A stretch of 64,000 nucleotides of DNA from Darksidea phi (taxonomy: Eukaryota > Ascomycota > Dothideomycetes > Pleosporales > Lentitheciaceae), in contig JASJFT010000049.1 of NCBI GenBank assembly GCA_030770425.1, forward strand, positions 124,001 through 188,000. The letters are read 5' to 3'. Shown here piece by piece: positions 11,558 to 23,956 of the stretch. A model generated the notes under the pieces. The model was not told the origin of the DNA. It made no database searches and saw nothing but the letters and a program-made list of their open reading frames with translations. The number at the start of each line of letters is the position of its first letter. Position 1 is the stretch's first letter. A program made the position numbers and the translations under genes.

Positions 11558-13172
11558 ATGGACGGTCGAGACATTCCAGGATTCTACTTCGATCGAGAGA
11601 AGAAGAAATATTTCAAAATCCAGAAATCACACAACGCGCCCAGCCCTGGATCCAAGTACGCGTCAAACAACGTCAGGAAAGAACAAGAGAAAGAGAAAGT
11701 GCAAAAACATGCCGCCACACGCTCTGCAAAACGCAAGAAGGAAACTGTTGTGCGGCGATACCTTCGGGACCCGTTGATGCAAGCCAGGCTAGACCGGGAA
11801 ATTGGCTTGAGGGGCGCGTCTTGTTACGTGAAGAATACCTGGCCGGACGCCTGTACTTCCAACCTAGCTAGAAGACCTCAAGCAGTTGTTGAACGACCCG
11901 AGAACGGTCAGCTTCGCTATTTTGATCGGGATCCGGTTACCAAGACTCTATATGCAGTTCATGAAGACAACAAGATCAAACGCCGTCGAATCAAAACATC
12001 ATACGGTGTACCACTCTCACCCGAAGATTTGGACTTCAGCGATCACGAATACTCCTTTGAGCCTTGGGACGAAATCGCTAGACTGACGTCTTCAATTTCA
12101 TCACTAACTTATTTGCCTACTTCCGGTGCCTTGGCAGCCACGACTTATGGCTCTGACAGGTCCCCGGTAGTCTATCTTTCAGACCCTGATAGAGACGGTC
12201 CCTATGTCAATCAACAATTCACGCCCAAAAGCGCATGCACGATCTGGGCCGCGGCCGCTAGACCTACCTCCCTGATGGTATCCTCGAACAGTATTGCAGC
12301 GACGGAGACGGAGAACCTCGCTGTAGCAGCGTCGAGCTCGCTACTACTCTTTACGCGCTCGCCGGTAGGGGTATGGGATTCTACAACGGTGCTCAAAACT
12401 AATAGCGATATACTTACGCTCGACTGGTTGTCGCCTACTGTTTTGGCACTGGGAGAGCGCAGCGGCAAAATTCATCTCTACGACACGCGCTCGAAGGGCT
12501 CTTCGCACATCCTTACACATCCGGGACTTGTATCGCGAATACGCCGTGCCGACGATCCAACTCGAATAGTATCTGCTGGTTTACAAGATACATTATTCCT
12601 CTATGATATTCGATCAGCTCGCTTCTCGAGTACCTCTCCAGACGAATATAACAACCAGCACTACAACCAGCAATATTTTGCAGCTCGAGAGCTAGGGACT
12701 AGTAGGGGAAAGAAACGGCGGAAGCTAAACCACGCTGCGCTTAAGTGGTCGCAACCCGTCCTTAGCTTCCAGCATCACAACTCCGAGGATCCCAACCTAG
12801 GCCTTGATGTTCACCCGAAGCTTGGCCTGGTTGCTGCGGCACAAGACGCCTCGATATCATCTTCGGTCCTTAAGCTGCATAACTTGTGGACCGGGAAAAT
12901 GGCCAAAGAGATTTCAGGGGATCAACTTTTAAACGAACCAAATAAGGGTCAAACCAGGATATGTTATCTCAAATTCATGGACGATGAAAGAACAGGAGAA
13001 GTACGTAACTCTGTGGTAACTGAGTGTCGCAAGTTTGCGGATATCGCAAGATGGCGCAGCTTCCAGCTGAGACAACGATTACTAACATTACTTTGGATGA
13101 GCTTTACTAACTTGTGCCTAGACCGGGTTGTGGACAAACTGGCTCGGGGGCATAAGTAGGTTCAATTGGTAA
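11558..13172 (+). CDS. DCAF4/WDR21-like WD40 protein (putative CUL4-DDB1 substrate receptor)
   Basis: The protein opens with MDGRDIPGFYFDREKKKYFKI, the characteristic front of DCAF4-type proteins, followed by a basic region and degenerate WD40 repeats (for example GALAATTYG, ALGERSGKIHLYDTRSKG, IVSAGLQDTLFLYDIRSARF). Two exons, 11558-13000 and 13122-13172, give 497 residues. Splicing the 121-base intron replaces an unlikely basic tail with TGLWTNWLGGISRFNW, which looks like a closing WD blade. In animals DCAF4 binds DDB1 and directs CUL4 ubiquitin ligase; in fungi the role is inferred only. A Lys/Arg stretch (GKKRRKLN) near codon 390 suggests nuclear localisation. Confidence 0.78.
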
Positions 13173-13805
13173 CCTGCGGAGCCACAGCGATACATGATAA
13201 TGTCGTCGGCATGAAGAGAAAGAGGGTGTTCTCCGAGGGATGCCCTGGGACGATGGAAACGCGGACAGATATACTAGTTGCAAAGAAACGTCCACTGGAC
13301 ATTGTTCCCTCGATTGCAATCTTATCACCACATAGCAGTTGAGCGTTGAGTTGATGTTCGTAAGGTAAGTGCCCGATTAAACCAATCGTTGGTTCCCGTC
13401 CTACCCGACACGGCCTGTGCCGGCCTGCGTTAGCTACCTTGGCTGACAAGAACGCCCTTGCACAAACAAGTATGCCACCATGATTTAGTGATAATTTTAT
13501 CTTGACCTGCCCGGCGAAGTTGTGCACGGGTACCTAACAAGAAGAAAAATAGGAATAGCTCCAAGCTCCGGTAGTCTTAGCCATCAATCCATTTTGTCTT
13601 GTCGACTTTGTCAGTCTTTCTTTTGCCTTATCTTTTCATTGCGTTTGGTTTGTAGCCGCGAGCCACCCTTCAGTCCTCCTAATCCAGTTTCTCATTCCGT
13701 AAGCATTGCTCTTTACATTCGCTTGTTTCCTTAATAATGAGAGGTACAACCGCCCTCAGTGCTTTCTCACTTCAATTCTAACACATCACGAGAAGTCACG
13801 CTCAA

Positions 13806-14746
13806 TGCGAAGCCCCCGTTCCTTGTGAGGACGCCGAGCTCAATCGCCGTAACACAACGGATTGCCAAACATGCCATGCCTTCATAGCCCGCGGCTCCGA
13901 CTCTGGATATCCGGGATACCTTAGTAGTATTATTAAGCTCGTCTGCAATAAATACACCTCTTCCGACTCCGATACAGCATGCTGTTACGAGAATATTGTC
14001 TATCCGGCCAACAGTACCGCATGGACTAAAGAAGCATGGTGCAAATCAGCGACTACCGGTGCGAAGACGGGACAGTCACAGATAAAAGGGTACGCCGAGC
14101 GGTGTCCGGATGCAAAGTTGATCTCACTGGGGAGGGAGCGTAGGTCTGGATGTTCTCGGGGGTGGTGGAGGTGAAGTGTTCGAATGTGTCTGAGAAGACA
14201 CTCCAGCGATGGATCGGGAGTCGGTGCCCGGGAAGAATGGTGAGGGCCTTCTTGTACGATGCGGAAGCAGAGATATGGACATGATTGCAGTGTATTGGAA
14301 AGGAGTGCATATGCTGAAATATCATTGTGGTGGCTGCAGCCGTCTTTGGCGTCGTCCGTCGCTCACCCTCGCAATCCTACTCTTTAAAAGGCGGACGAAA
14401 CCATACTGGCACCGCGCTGCGCAGCTCAGAGCAACGTGCCGGCCTTGATCAATATGCCGACATTCTCCGCGGCTACTGCAACCAAGGTGACCCTATCTGT
14501 GCGGCTGGTAGCGAGCCTGTAGATATGGAGCAGCATTTGAATTACTTTGAGCTGTACAACGATGAGGTGGCAGACTTTATTGTAAGGTCAGCGCAGAGCG
14601 AGGGGGTTGAGATTGAACACGAAAACGAGAAGAGAGAGGAGAATGCCACGGCGAGTGAGACGACGGTTGCGCAGACGATACAGACGCCGACGTCGACGGG
14701 GCAAGATGGGCTGGTCGGTGTTGCGGGACTTGTATCAGACCTGTGA
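13806..14746 (+). pseudogene. Broken cutinase/acetylxylan-esterase-family gene
   Basis: The first part reads as a secreted serine esterase of the cutinase family: CEDAELNRR, DCQTCHAFIARGSDSGYPG, paired cysteines, then CPDAKLISLG. At that point the family has GYSQG with the nucleophilic serine. Here the motif is missing and the frame breaks near 14131-14140. Similarity continues in another frame (DVLGGGGGEVFECV, then an in-frame TGA, then DRESVPGKN). A third frame from 14327 carries the well preserved carboxy end: VVAAAVFGVVRRSPSQSY, YCNQGDPICA, and HLNYF with the likely catalytic His. No splice choice I tried repairs the nucleophile region. The signal-peptide exon near 13738 is unclear. The tail after 14600 is Glu/Thr-rich. 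Confidence 0.6.
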
Positions 14747-15194
14747 ATAGTTTGGATCGTAAGAGTCGCAGATACCGTAAAGACGAATTGACACGCGTCC
14801 AATGCACTGCTTGCACACATTCTCCTTCGCTCCTAGCCACCTTTCCGACACTAGTGTGACTACTCAAGGTATGCAGGATATATGTTTCCCCGATGATATC
14901 TCCGCATCAGTAGCTGCTCCTTGGTATTCGCAAAACTATTACGGGATCAAAGTGCTGTCCGTGTACATAACATAATTAGGCTCGGTACCGAGTGACTTCA
15001 CCACCGAGTCACACGAGTTTTCTTAAGCGCTTTTCCTATACCAAGGTTGAGTGGCCTCCCGAACTTTGGACGGACGGTGGGAAAGATTCGGCATAGCCTC
15101 AATCCCTTATACACCTCTCAATGCACCACCACACTACATCATCACCCACAACCTCAACATAAAGTCGCAGCCCGATATTAGACACCTTTCCAAT

Positions 15195-16166
15195 ATGGAT
15201 CTGTCTGCCTTACAAAGCGGCTTCGCGACTCTCCCCGCAGTCTTGAAAACCAAAATCATCCAAGCCGCGCTAAAGAAAGAAATTCCCCCATCTCCTTCCA
15301 AAACTACCCCTGCGAAACGCAAAGCGGAGGCGTTAGATCCCGAAGTACTCACCTGCCGTCTGTCCGCCTTACTGCCTAAAGGCCCATGTCTAGAAGACTT
15401 CCCCTTCTCCACCAACGCCCTTACGCACGCCGTCATGTCCCGTCACCTGAAGGACCGCATCGACATTCACTCTCTCAGCCTCGATCAGCGCAAATCCCTC
15501 GCCACCGGCCCCACCGTCACCGTCGTAGTCGGAATGAAGCGTGTGCAGGTATTTGCGAACATGCCTGCTAATGCGCTCGCCCTTATATCCCGCGTAGCGC
15601 AGCAGCAAATATATGGCGGAGCGCGATACCCAGCAAGGGTGTGGTTCACCGACTGCAATGAGAACGCTGTCGTATCTCTATGCTATTTCGTGCGGGATCT
15701 GTTCACGCAGGAGAACGATAAAATGCCCAGTCTGCCTCGAGACATGGATATATCTTTACTCGAGATGATGAAAGTCTACCAAGCCGGTTGCGCCATGGAC
15801 ACCGGACCCTACCTTTTCCCGCTCCAACAAATATTAGTCGACTTGATATCTTCCTTTGAGCAACCTCAGGGAAACTCAGCTCTAGACCGGAAGCGTATCC
15901 AGCACACCACCGTCCTCAGCTTAACCGAGAAGTTAGAGACGGACGACCCAGTGTTTCAGTGTATCGTTCGCGTCACGGCGGAAATGAGGCGGAAGGCTGT
16001 GTTCAGGGATAGGGCGTTTGGGAAGACGTTGGAGGTAAGTTTTCCGAAGGTGATAAGGGCGATGGATTGGTTGGATGAGGCGGAGGAGTGGAAGAGAGAG
16101 GAGGTTATGGTTGATATTAGGGATTGGTGGAGCGGGGTGCAAGATGCTCTGCTGGCCGAGTCCTAA
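15195..16166 (+). CDS. Conserved fungal protein of unknown function
   Basis: This is a single exon of 323 residues. The start MDLSALQSGF is the first in-frame ATG, in a good context (caatATGG). It has a basic Pro/Ser/Lys segment early (PSPSKTTPAKRKAEA), which could be a nuclear signal. A globular part follows with TVTVVVGMKRVQVFANMPAN and RVWFTDCNENAVVSLCYFV. The length and the pattern of a hydrophobic strand followed by a helical half recall the many fungal BTB-like proteins, but I see no decisive BTB motif. It has no signal peptide and no membrane helix. I recognise no function; the frame and codon use look like a real gene. Confidence 0.65.
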   Translation: MDLSALQSGFATLPAVLKTKIIQAALKKEIPPSPSKTTPAKRKAEALDPEVLTCRLSALLPKGPCLEDFPFSTNALTHAVMSRHLKDRIDIHSLSLDQRKSLATGPTVTVVVGMKRVQVFANMPANALALISRVAQQQIYGGARYPARVWFTDCNENAVVSLCYFVRDLFTQENDKMPSLPRDMDISLLEMMKVYQAGCAMDTGPYLFPLQQILVDLISSFEQPQGNSALDRKRIQHTTVLSLTEKLETDDPVFQCIVRVTAEMRRKAVFRDRAFGKTLEVSFPKVIRAMDWLDEAEEWKREEVMVDIRDWWSGVQDALLAES

Positions 16167-16351
16167 GTGGGCTTTTGAGGAACCTCAGGGTTTTGGTTTG
16201 GTGAGAGTGTTGGATTAAGGGCACAATAAGGCGTTGAAGATCATAATGAAGGCGATTATATGATGAAATGGTTCATACCATTGTGTGATGCCAATGGCAT
16301 TCCATAGAGCAGTCTATTGAATCAGAAGTCAAACACTCCCATGACTTTTGG

Positions 16352-16575
16352 TTAAACATAAATCACATCGAGGGGCTGCAGCTTATGGGTTGAATGGGGC
16401 AGACAGATGGCCATGAGGATCCTATGGCTGTCACAACAGTTGATATACTCCATCGCGATGTGCGATCCATGCCCATTAAATATTGATAATCGATAGGCGC
16501 TCCTTGCTTTTGCCTTTATTTCACCGTCAAACACCTCTTCGAGCCATGCAAGGCCAATTTTGTGATTTATCCATC
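16352..16575 (-). mobile_element. Remnant of a pogo/Tc1-mariner DDE transposase
   Basis: Minus-strand codons read IGLAWLEEVFDGEIK, then FNGHGSHIAMEYINCC, ILMAICLPHSTHKLQPLDV. This is the conserved DDE-endonuclease core of fungal pogo/Fot1-type transposases (usual form DGHGSH...PPHTTHxLQPLDV). The first catalytic Asp of the DGHGSH motif is Asn here. The frame ends at once after LQPLDV and is broken upstream, so only about 70 codons remain. No terminal inverted repeats were found around it. It sits in a gene-free stretch (16167-17344). Confidence 0.7.
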
Positions 16576-17344
16576 CACTAGATCATGCGAAGAAAAAGGT
16601 CTCGTGATCTACAGGATCGGAATCGTGTAATCAGGTGTCTTGTAAACCGCAGCATAGATGCATTCTAACCCTCGGAACCTCAATATCTGCTGCACGTCCA
16701 AGATAATCCAGACACCTTCTTTTTGTAATTATCAACGGAAATATTCGCACTGGCCTCGTTAAACACCATCAGCCCCTGCCAGTCCTTCTCTCTCGGCCAC
16801 TATGAATGTCGTATTTCCCCTCTCTCCATGTTCGGCCCCTCCCTTCGTCCGCGCCTTAGGGTGGATCCAGGTGATTATGTAGTATGTTCAAATGCAATTG
16901 TAAGAAATGGACGGTTGCCCTGTAGCCATGAGTTTCAGGTCACTCCGATGGACGGTTCCTACGAACGGCATGCCACACATATAGCTTGAGTGAAACGCCC
17001 GATTTGGAGGTGGATCAAAAATCTTCTGCAGGACGGCTCAGCGCTCATAGTTACTCACAGGAACTGAATCCGTGCAAAACGGTCATGGGGATGACGATGC
17101 TCACCACGATAGACCGGTGAGCGAAGTAGACTAGGCAATACTGGACGCACTGACGACGAATCGATGATTGGAAAAGAAAAGAACAAGGGCAAGATTATGC
17201 TGGCTCAATACTGACCAACGCATCGCATCAAGATAGAGACATGAAATGGTGGGGGTAGTGCTGGCGACCTCATGGTAGCTAATACACACGCTGTCTTATT
17301 TCAAAATCCAGGTATACAAGCAGGCATGCCATGTCTTTCTTCAA

Positions 17345-20300
17345 TCACCAGTACGCATCAGGATCTAGCAATCGTCAGTCTGTGTATCTCTCAAAGCAGG
17401 CATCATGAAGCTCAACTTACCAATTTTCCACTGCGCACAGTTACTATCCACCGTCCCGCCTTGCTTGAACTCGGTACTACTCTGATCACATTCATCGACT
17501 GCCCTTCTCAATATCCTCCCACACTCCTGGTTCGCACCACTCCCCTCCATCTTCCACTTACATCCATTGATCGCCGTCATCGAAATGTAGATATGCACAA
17601 AACACCCTAGCGCTCCCGCACAGTGCGCGCCGTACCCGTTTCCATTGTTCAAAGTGCGCAGCGTATCGGGGCGAGAGGCATCAACGACGGTACCCTCGAA
17701 GTAGTCGCAGAACGACTTGATTGCGTCGATCATCATGCCCCGCGTCACAATCGCGCCGCTGTCATAGCAGTGCTTGCTTTCGGTGTTGGGATTGGGCTTT
17801 GGTGGGTCAGGCGGAGGTGAGGGAGACGGCGTAGGAGCTGTTGGCTTGGGCGCGATGCTCGTTGTCGATGTGGACGGGCGGTATGTGGGAAGCGGCAGGC
17901 CCATTTCGAGAGCGCAAGCCTGGTCGTCTTCTTCTTGCTCCTCGTCTTGTGGCTTATCACCCTTTGGATCAGAAGGTCTGGGTGGTGGCGGCTTGGGCTT
18001 TCCGGATGGCTTCGGGTCTGGTTTTGGATTGGGCGTTGGTTTCTTTGGGGGATTGGGGTTCTTGGGGTCAGCGAAATCGAGGCCGCCATCGGTACAATCC
18101 AGCAGACAAGGGTGATCACAGAAGATAAGGCATGGTTTTCCGCACTTTGACTTGCAGACGGGGCCTGGTTTGCCGGGCTTCCAGGTGGGTCTGGGAAAGA
18201 TAATGGCAGCAATGGGGTCGGTGGAGGAGCTCGAGGTAGACTTTGGTTTATCACCTGGTGGTGTATACGTATATGGATATGGTGGAGGCGTGACAGTCCT
18301 AGTGACAGGTGGGTGACTCACTCCCGGGGTAGTGAGCGGGTTAGGGTCGTTTGTGATTGTGAACGGAGGAGGCTTGATACTGGGCGTAATTGAGAAGGTA
18401 GACCACACATCAACACCAGTGCCGGTCCTGGTGTCAGTTATAGTCACCGCCCACACCTCAATCTCAGTTGTCGTGACAGGCGGAATCGTAAGCGTGGTGG
18501 TTTGCACGATTGAGGTCCACCCTGTAGGTTCTGACCATGCGACATCGAGGCTAGTGACGTATGGTGGAAACCTGATCGTAGTGGTCGATGAGAGCTGAAG
18601 CGGTGGCAGGATAAGTGTACAAGGTGCGATACAATTGACCACCGGATCTGGCTTTCCGTAAATCGATGGGTCAATGTACACTACGCTGCCACCACCACCA
18701 TTTTGGCCACCTCCTGGGCCATTGGGGGTATCGGACCCACCTCCGTCAGGGATATCTCCGCTTCCAGATCCAGAGTAGAAGTCGACAGACCAGATCATAG
18801 TGCCGCCAAAGCAGTGCTGATTAGCCCATTGCTTCTTCATCGCAATCGTGTCCATGTTGTCGTAGCCTATCCACTGGTTGCCCCACTTCAGTTCCATCAT
18901 CATGTCAGTCTCAAGAAGCCTAGGCTTGACACCAAGTTGAGGTATAACTTGGTTCTCGATCTCTTGAAGAGACATGACTCCTCCAAAATTGGTACAGGGA
19001 CCTGGTCGGCTGGTACTTGACCACGCACAACCCACACCATTGCAGTTTTGATTAGCTACGGTATAGCCTCGCGCATAATAGGCAAGACCGAGATTGAGCT
19101 TAGCTGGATTGATGCCTTCGTAAGCCAAAGGCAGAGTCCAGTTCGCGATCTCGGGCACATTGGTGTGGCCGAGAATCACTTTACCAATTGCCAAAACACC
19201 AGCGTCCCATGGGCCGTGGAGATCGTAAGTCATCACACCAAACCAATCTACATAAGGCTCCATCTCTTTCAACTTGAACTACGTTGCTGTCAGATGGATC
19301 TTTCCGCTATATCAGAAGACTTACCCAACGCATATACCAGTAAGCTGATGGAATTGCCATACTGATACCGAACTCAGTTCCAAAGGAGGCCCTCATTTCT
19401 TTGACCAAGGCAACGTAATTGTCCGTATCCTCTTTTATACCACCTCTATCCGGAGCTCCGGGACTAAATTTACGTGAGTACGCTTGCGCACTTAAGAGGC
19501 TGAAGACACTTACTATTCCCAGTCGATATCAACGCCTTGAAAACCGTATTTGGTCAAGAAAGACTTCAAGGATGAGACGAACCGCGCGCGGCGAGCAGCA
19601 GTGCGGGCCACGCTACTGAAGGTATTCCTCGTTGGACCGGGGTCGTTGAAGTCCCAGCCACCGATGGCAATCCACGTCTGCAGCGTAGATGACTTCAGTC
19701 CTGTGAATTCCTTGTATAGATCCGGGTCAGCTGAGTTAGCAGGCAATACCTCGAACGTGTTAGGATCGATCGTTGCGAATGCAAAATTCAGATGAGTGAG
19801 CCCTTTAGTGTTGATCTGCTTGGGCGTAATGCGATTGCACTGCCGGTCTCGAACATTCCCGCCCTCTTCGTTCGGTCAGTATTCCATGATTATAAACGAG
19901 CTGGAGACATTGCAGACTCACGGTAATATCCAATACTGCGTCCGGCGGACGATGCACCACTACATGTGGGAGCGGCCTTGACTTCACAGCTTCCCATACC
20001 AGCTTGGCAAGGTTGCGATGGACCTGCTCCGAGGCAAAAATCTGTTTCAACCTGATAAATAGTTTTAGTTTGCGGCTGAATCCGGTAGGAGTGTTTGGAT
20101 ACTCACGCCGCAATAGCCATAGAAGCTACAGCAGACATTCAATGGACACTTTGTGTTTCCGCCTTCGCTGTCCTTGCCACAAAAAGCCTTGGCATTGCCT
20201 GGAAAGAAGTCAGTAAGGTCGTAATGATGTTTGGCAGTGCCCTCACAGTTCGATTGACATCCGTCTCCACAATTCTCTTTCCCGAAACCACACCGCCCTT

Positions 20301-21975
20301 GCTTGTTACAACAACTACCATCTGGACACTCAGTTGTCGCATCGCATTGTCGTTTCTGAGATTGACGTTTTGCCATTGCTCCCATCTCTGATATTGGCGG
20401 GAAGTCAAAAAAGCCCGGACTGGTGTCTGAGACACCGAACACTTTTCTACCAGTGAGTGGTTCAATTGCGTATACTGGAGACACAAGGTCTCTCCTGTTG
20501 ACAGTAGCGTTGGTTGATTCAGTTTCGTTCGGTGTGACTGTGGCATTGCTCGATTCGAGCACGCGCATGATGTACGTCGAATCATCTTCAATACCAGCTT
20601 GGTCCCTAATAAAGTCACGAGCGATCTCCATGATTGGCAGAGGAGGGGCCCGAGGTAGCGTTTCAAAGTTTTGCTGCGCTGATGGTTTGGATTCTCCCTC
20701 TGGTTGAGTTTGCCGCGCCTGTTCGTCCTCCCGGCGTCGCCGCAATTGCCTCTTGCGAATTTTGGCCGTCTACAGTAGCATAAGTAATGGATAAACAAGA
20801 GTGATTGCACCGGTTTAGCTCACTTCTTCGTCGCTTAAACGCGTATATCTTCTTATAGTTCCATTGTCATAGAAACCCTCATGAACGCGGTACATCGCAT
20901 TTGGAGGTGGTTCATGGCCGAGCTCGCGCCGTAGCCACACGTTCACCGAGTTTGTCTGCGGATCAATATTGTACTCGATTGCCGTAGCTGCATCGTCGGT
21001 ATCCGGGTTGAAGAGAGTCTTGAATCGAAATCTGTAAACTCCGTTTGCCAGATCACCTCGATTGACGTCCGCTACGCGCAATCGAAGGGTACTTTGGGCA
21101 TCCGATTGGAAATTTTGTTCAGAGCGCACGTACGCAACTGGTGGTACCACTGTTGCACAAGTCTGGGCATAAGGAGCGCAGTAACCTGTAGCTCCTGCTC
21201 CGCCTTCGACGGTACTGTCGAATCGTTAGCTTTCGAAGTCATTCAGAATGGAGACGGGAGCTTACGTTGCCATTGGCCATTCATCACACGACCAGATCTG
21301 CATCTGGACGTCAGCGAGCGATCTTATGAATATACAGAGCTAGAGTATGTAAAGTGCAGGCCTTCCAACATCTGTGGATAGCCCAAAAACCAGCATTCGC
21401 TTACCATGCCAGCTGGCTGACCAGCCGCGTTAGCAATAGTGTTCCATCCTGAATCACCTCTTCGTTTATTCTGCCTGGACGGTCCATGAGGTCGAGCAGG
21501 GAAGGAGCCATGGTTCAAACTCGAACCTTGCGGAACAGTATGCGGCTGTGCTGGGGCGGTCTCTGGGCAGTCGTGGTGATTTTTCCAACTATCCGGGCAC
21601 GCAAAATCGCGCCTGGTATCTTTCCTCGTTTTGTCTGTATCAAAATGCAGCGTTATTGGGCCACCAATAATTTGTCCCAGGCCACCTCCCGGTTGAGGGG
21701 CCAGTGGGTTTCTCCGATTGACGTTTGTGCAAATGGCTGGCATCTTCGCACAGTTGTAAATAAGTGTTGGCATTCCTTGGGGACTTTCCTAGTTCCATTA
21801 ACTAGTGACAAGAGTTTCAAGAGTACATCCTTACTTGAACTGCTGTTGCTTGGTACGTATCCACGCCATTGACCTGAGAAACTGGGCCCCATTGCCCTGA
21901 GACAAATATAACTTGCAGGTAAACGAACCAGATAAGAAGCCACGAAGGCGGTCTCGACGGCATAGGTTCTGCCAT
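17345..21975 (-). CDS. Secreted killer-toxin-like GH18 chitinase with CBM18 modules (subgroup C type)
   Basis: This multi-exon gene starts at 21975 with a signal peptide (MAEPMPSRPPSWLLIWFVYL). Exons 21975-21835 and 21788-21405 are followed by at least seven more. Order: a secreted region with SCDEWPMA and EGGAGATGYC (reminiscent of NucA/NucB-type domains), a variable region, two Cys-rich hevein/CBM18-like modules (CPDGSCCNKQGRCG; CPLNVCCSFYGYCG), the GH18 barrel (GYY, RITPKQINTKGLTHLNFAFA, FQGVDIDWEYPG with catalytic Glu, FGVMTYDLHGPWD, MIWSVDFYSG), a long Pro/Thr/Lys linker with a Cys cluster, and a killer-toxin-like carboxy domain ending WKIDPDAYW after the intron 17365-17420. The first Asp of the DxxDxDxE motif is Gln. 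It should cleave chitin outside the cell. The gene diverges from a LysM-CBM18 gene, a pairing seen in other ascomycetes. Confidence 0.85.
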
Positions 21976-22737
21976 ACTTCACTCTCCCTCAAGATACCCA
22001 AGTGAGGAGGTCAAGTATCATAGAGTGTGTAAGGCAGGACGAACTGTCAAGATGCTCGCATGTACTTACTCGACAGGTTGGTTAGCGCTTTTCGAGCGTA
22101 TATCTGACGACCTTTGGACGGTGCTTGGCTTTTGTGGACCCATGACAAGAATTTGGCCCCATACATACGAGTATGAGCATCCAGCAGCGGGAGGAGACAA
22201 TTTCCAGGATGTTTATCAACTCACCGCCACGCCACAGAATTATTTCTAGTGTTCTCTAGCCATTTCCAGAAGCATTTCATTGAACTTTCATATCCGAGAG
22301 TAACTCAATCTCTAGGTGTCAGCAATAGGGCCAAATGGGCGAGTGTGTGTGTGTGTGTAAATCCTTATCGCATGGTCCTGCAGGTCGACCTGACCTGATC
22401 CGTACTCGCTTGCATCCCAATCTATCGTGCAGCATAACGTAAGCTGTTCCAGGTACTAGGAATTAGATTAATCACACTTGTTGCCTCGCTCTTGGTCTCC
22501 TTCCTAATTCCTCTCGCAGGATGCGGTGGGTACGCTTTAAGTGATCGACAAGGGGATTCGACAAGGCACACTCCTATGTCCGGCAGATCCATTGTAGGTC
22601 CCACGTGCAGAATCCATGTCTCCTGTCACGTACTGTGTGAGCTCATGAGACATCAGACTGTCAGCCTCCTGTTGCAGATCTGTTGAACACGAAAAATCTC
22701 GAAAACCTCTTTCCAAGAACCCAGCTTTCCGTGCGAA
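21976..22737. promoter_or_regulatory. Divergent promoter region between the chitinase and the LysM-CBM18 gene
   Basis: These 762 bases separate the two divergent start codons. They contain a (GT)8 microsatellite at 22343-22358. No conserved ORF is visible. Joint control of the two chitin-related genes is an inference from the arrangement. Confidence 0.45.
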
Positions 22738-23725
22738 ATGCTTCCACTGTTGATTTTGGTGAGCTCGTTGGATATTGCGTCCGCAGCCTCTGAGCTTTTT
22801 CATTCTTCATTCCATGTTCGTCAGTCGGTCGATCCATCGGTTTGCCGCCTCAATTACACGACGGATGTTTGGACAGGATGTGACGACGTCCTTGCTCAAT
22901 TTCACATTCCGTTGGACGAGTTCATCGCCGCGAACCCAGGTCTTGGTCCAGCGTGTACAGGTTTTGTGCCTGGCAAAAAGTACTGTGTATCCTGGCGTGA
23001 GTAGATCTGCCATAGAGGGTGTCGCATACCGCTGGAAGCATGCTAAAACTGTCGGACCAGAGAAGGACAACCAAAGGCCAATCACCAAAGACGGAAAATG
23101 CGGCAAGCAGATCAATTTCAACGTAACCTGCGTTGGGAGCACATTCGGTGATTGCTGCAACGGAGCAGGAAAGTAAGTGGATGCATCGCGAATTTGATGC
23201 TAGCCGTCACGGAGCGGAACTGACTCAAACAACAGGTGCGGCTCTGGCGAGTCTTTCTGCAGTAAGGGCTCTTGCCAGGATGGTTCATGCGATGGCGGAT
23301 TTCCATACTCGACAGACGGCAAATGCGGTCGCGACTTTGACTACTTGCCATGCCCACCCAAGTTTGGCCTGTGTTGCTCTGGCACAGGACAATGCGGAAA
23401 CCAGACGCAATTTTGCAGCATGGGTTGCCAGAGCGGTCCATGTCTCGGGACATCCACTACATCAAGTCAATCGCCATCCGCTACACCGACAAGCAAGCCT
23501 CCTGCAGGTGCCGTGAGCCCTGACGGCACATGTGCGTACAACGACGGATATGTTTGTAAAGGTAGCAAGTTCGGCGAATGCTGTTCTGCTGCTGGTTACT
23601 GTGGCAGCACTGAGTACCAATGTTCTCAATACCTAGGCTGGTAAGCAAGCGTTTGCCGCTCTGTCTGCGATACATCTCTAACGTACATTGCTTCTAGCCA
23701 ATCGAAGTTTGGAACGTGCACGTAA
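22738..23725 (+). CDS. Secreted LysM plus CBM18 (hevein-like) chitin-binding protein
   Basis: Four exons (22738-22996, 23061-23172, 23236-23640, 23698-23725) give 267 residues. The signal peptide is MLPLLILVSSLDIASAAS. A LysM module follows (CDDVLAQFHIPLDEFIAANP ... GKKYCV). Then come three Cys-rich CBM18-type units: DGKCGKQINFNVTCVGSTFG with CCNGAGKCG; DGKCGRDFDYLPCPP with CCSGTGQCG; and, after a Ser/Thr/Pro linker, DGTCAYNDGYVCKG with CCSAAGYCG. No enzymatic domain is present. Such proteins bind chitin; in fungi they protect the wall, modulate a neighbouring chitinase or mask chitin oligomers from host receptors. Which applies here is not visible. It is transcribed away from the chitinase. 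Confidence 0.87.
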
Positions 23726-23956
23726 GGCACCATGCGCGATTGGGTTTGGTGCCCAGGTGTAGAGTAATACATACCTATAGTACAAGCTCCTCGTTAGGTC
23801 TTACTTCATGAAAAGCAAATGGAATTGAGCATCTCTAGGACCTTAGAATACGCCTTCCGCCATGTTGGCCATGTGACTAGTGCTATTGTGACCGCTCGGG
23901 GGCGAAAGAGCCGTTTAGATTAAGGTTAGCGTCTACCAAGAAGCTAACGTTCACTA

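Noticed and set aside
20139..20810. 223-codon minus-strand ORF inside the chitinase
   Set aside because: It is in a different frame from the exon that encodes the two CBM18-like modules, whose cysteine pattern is unmistakable.
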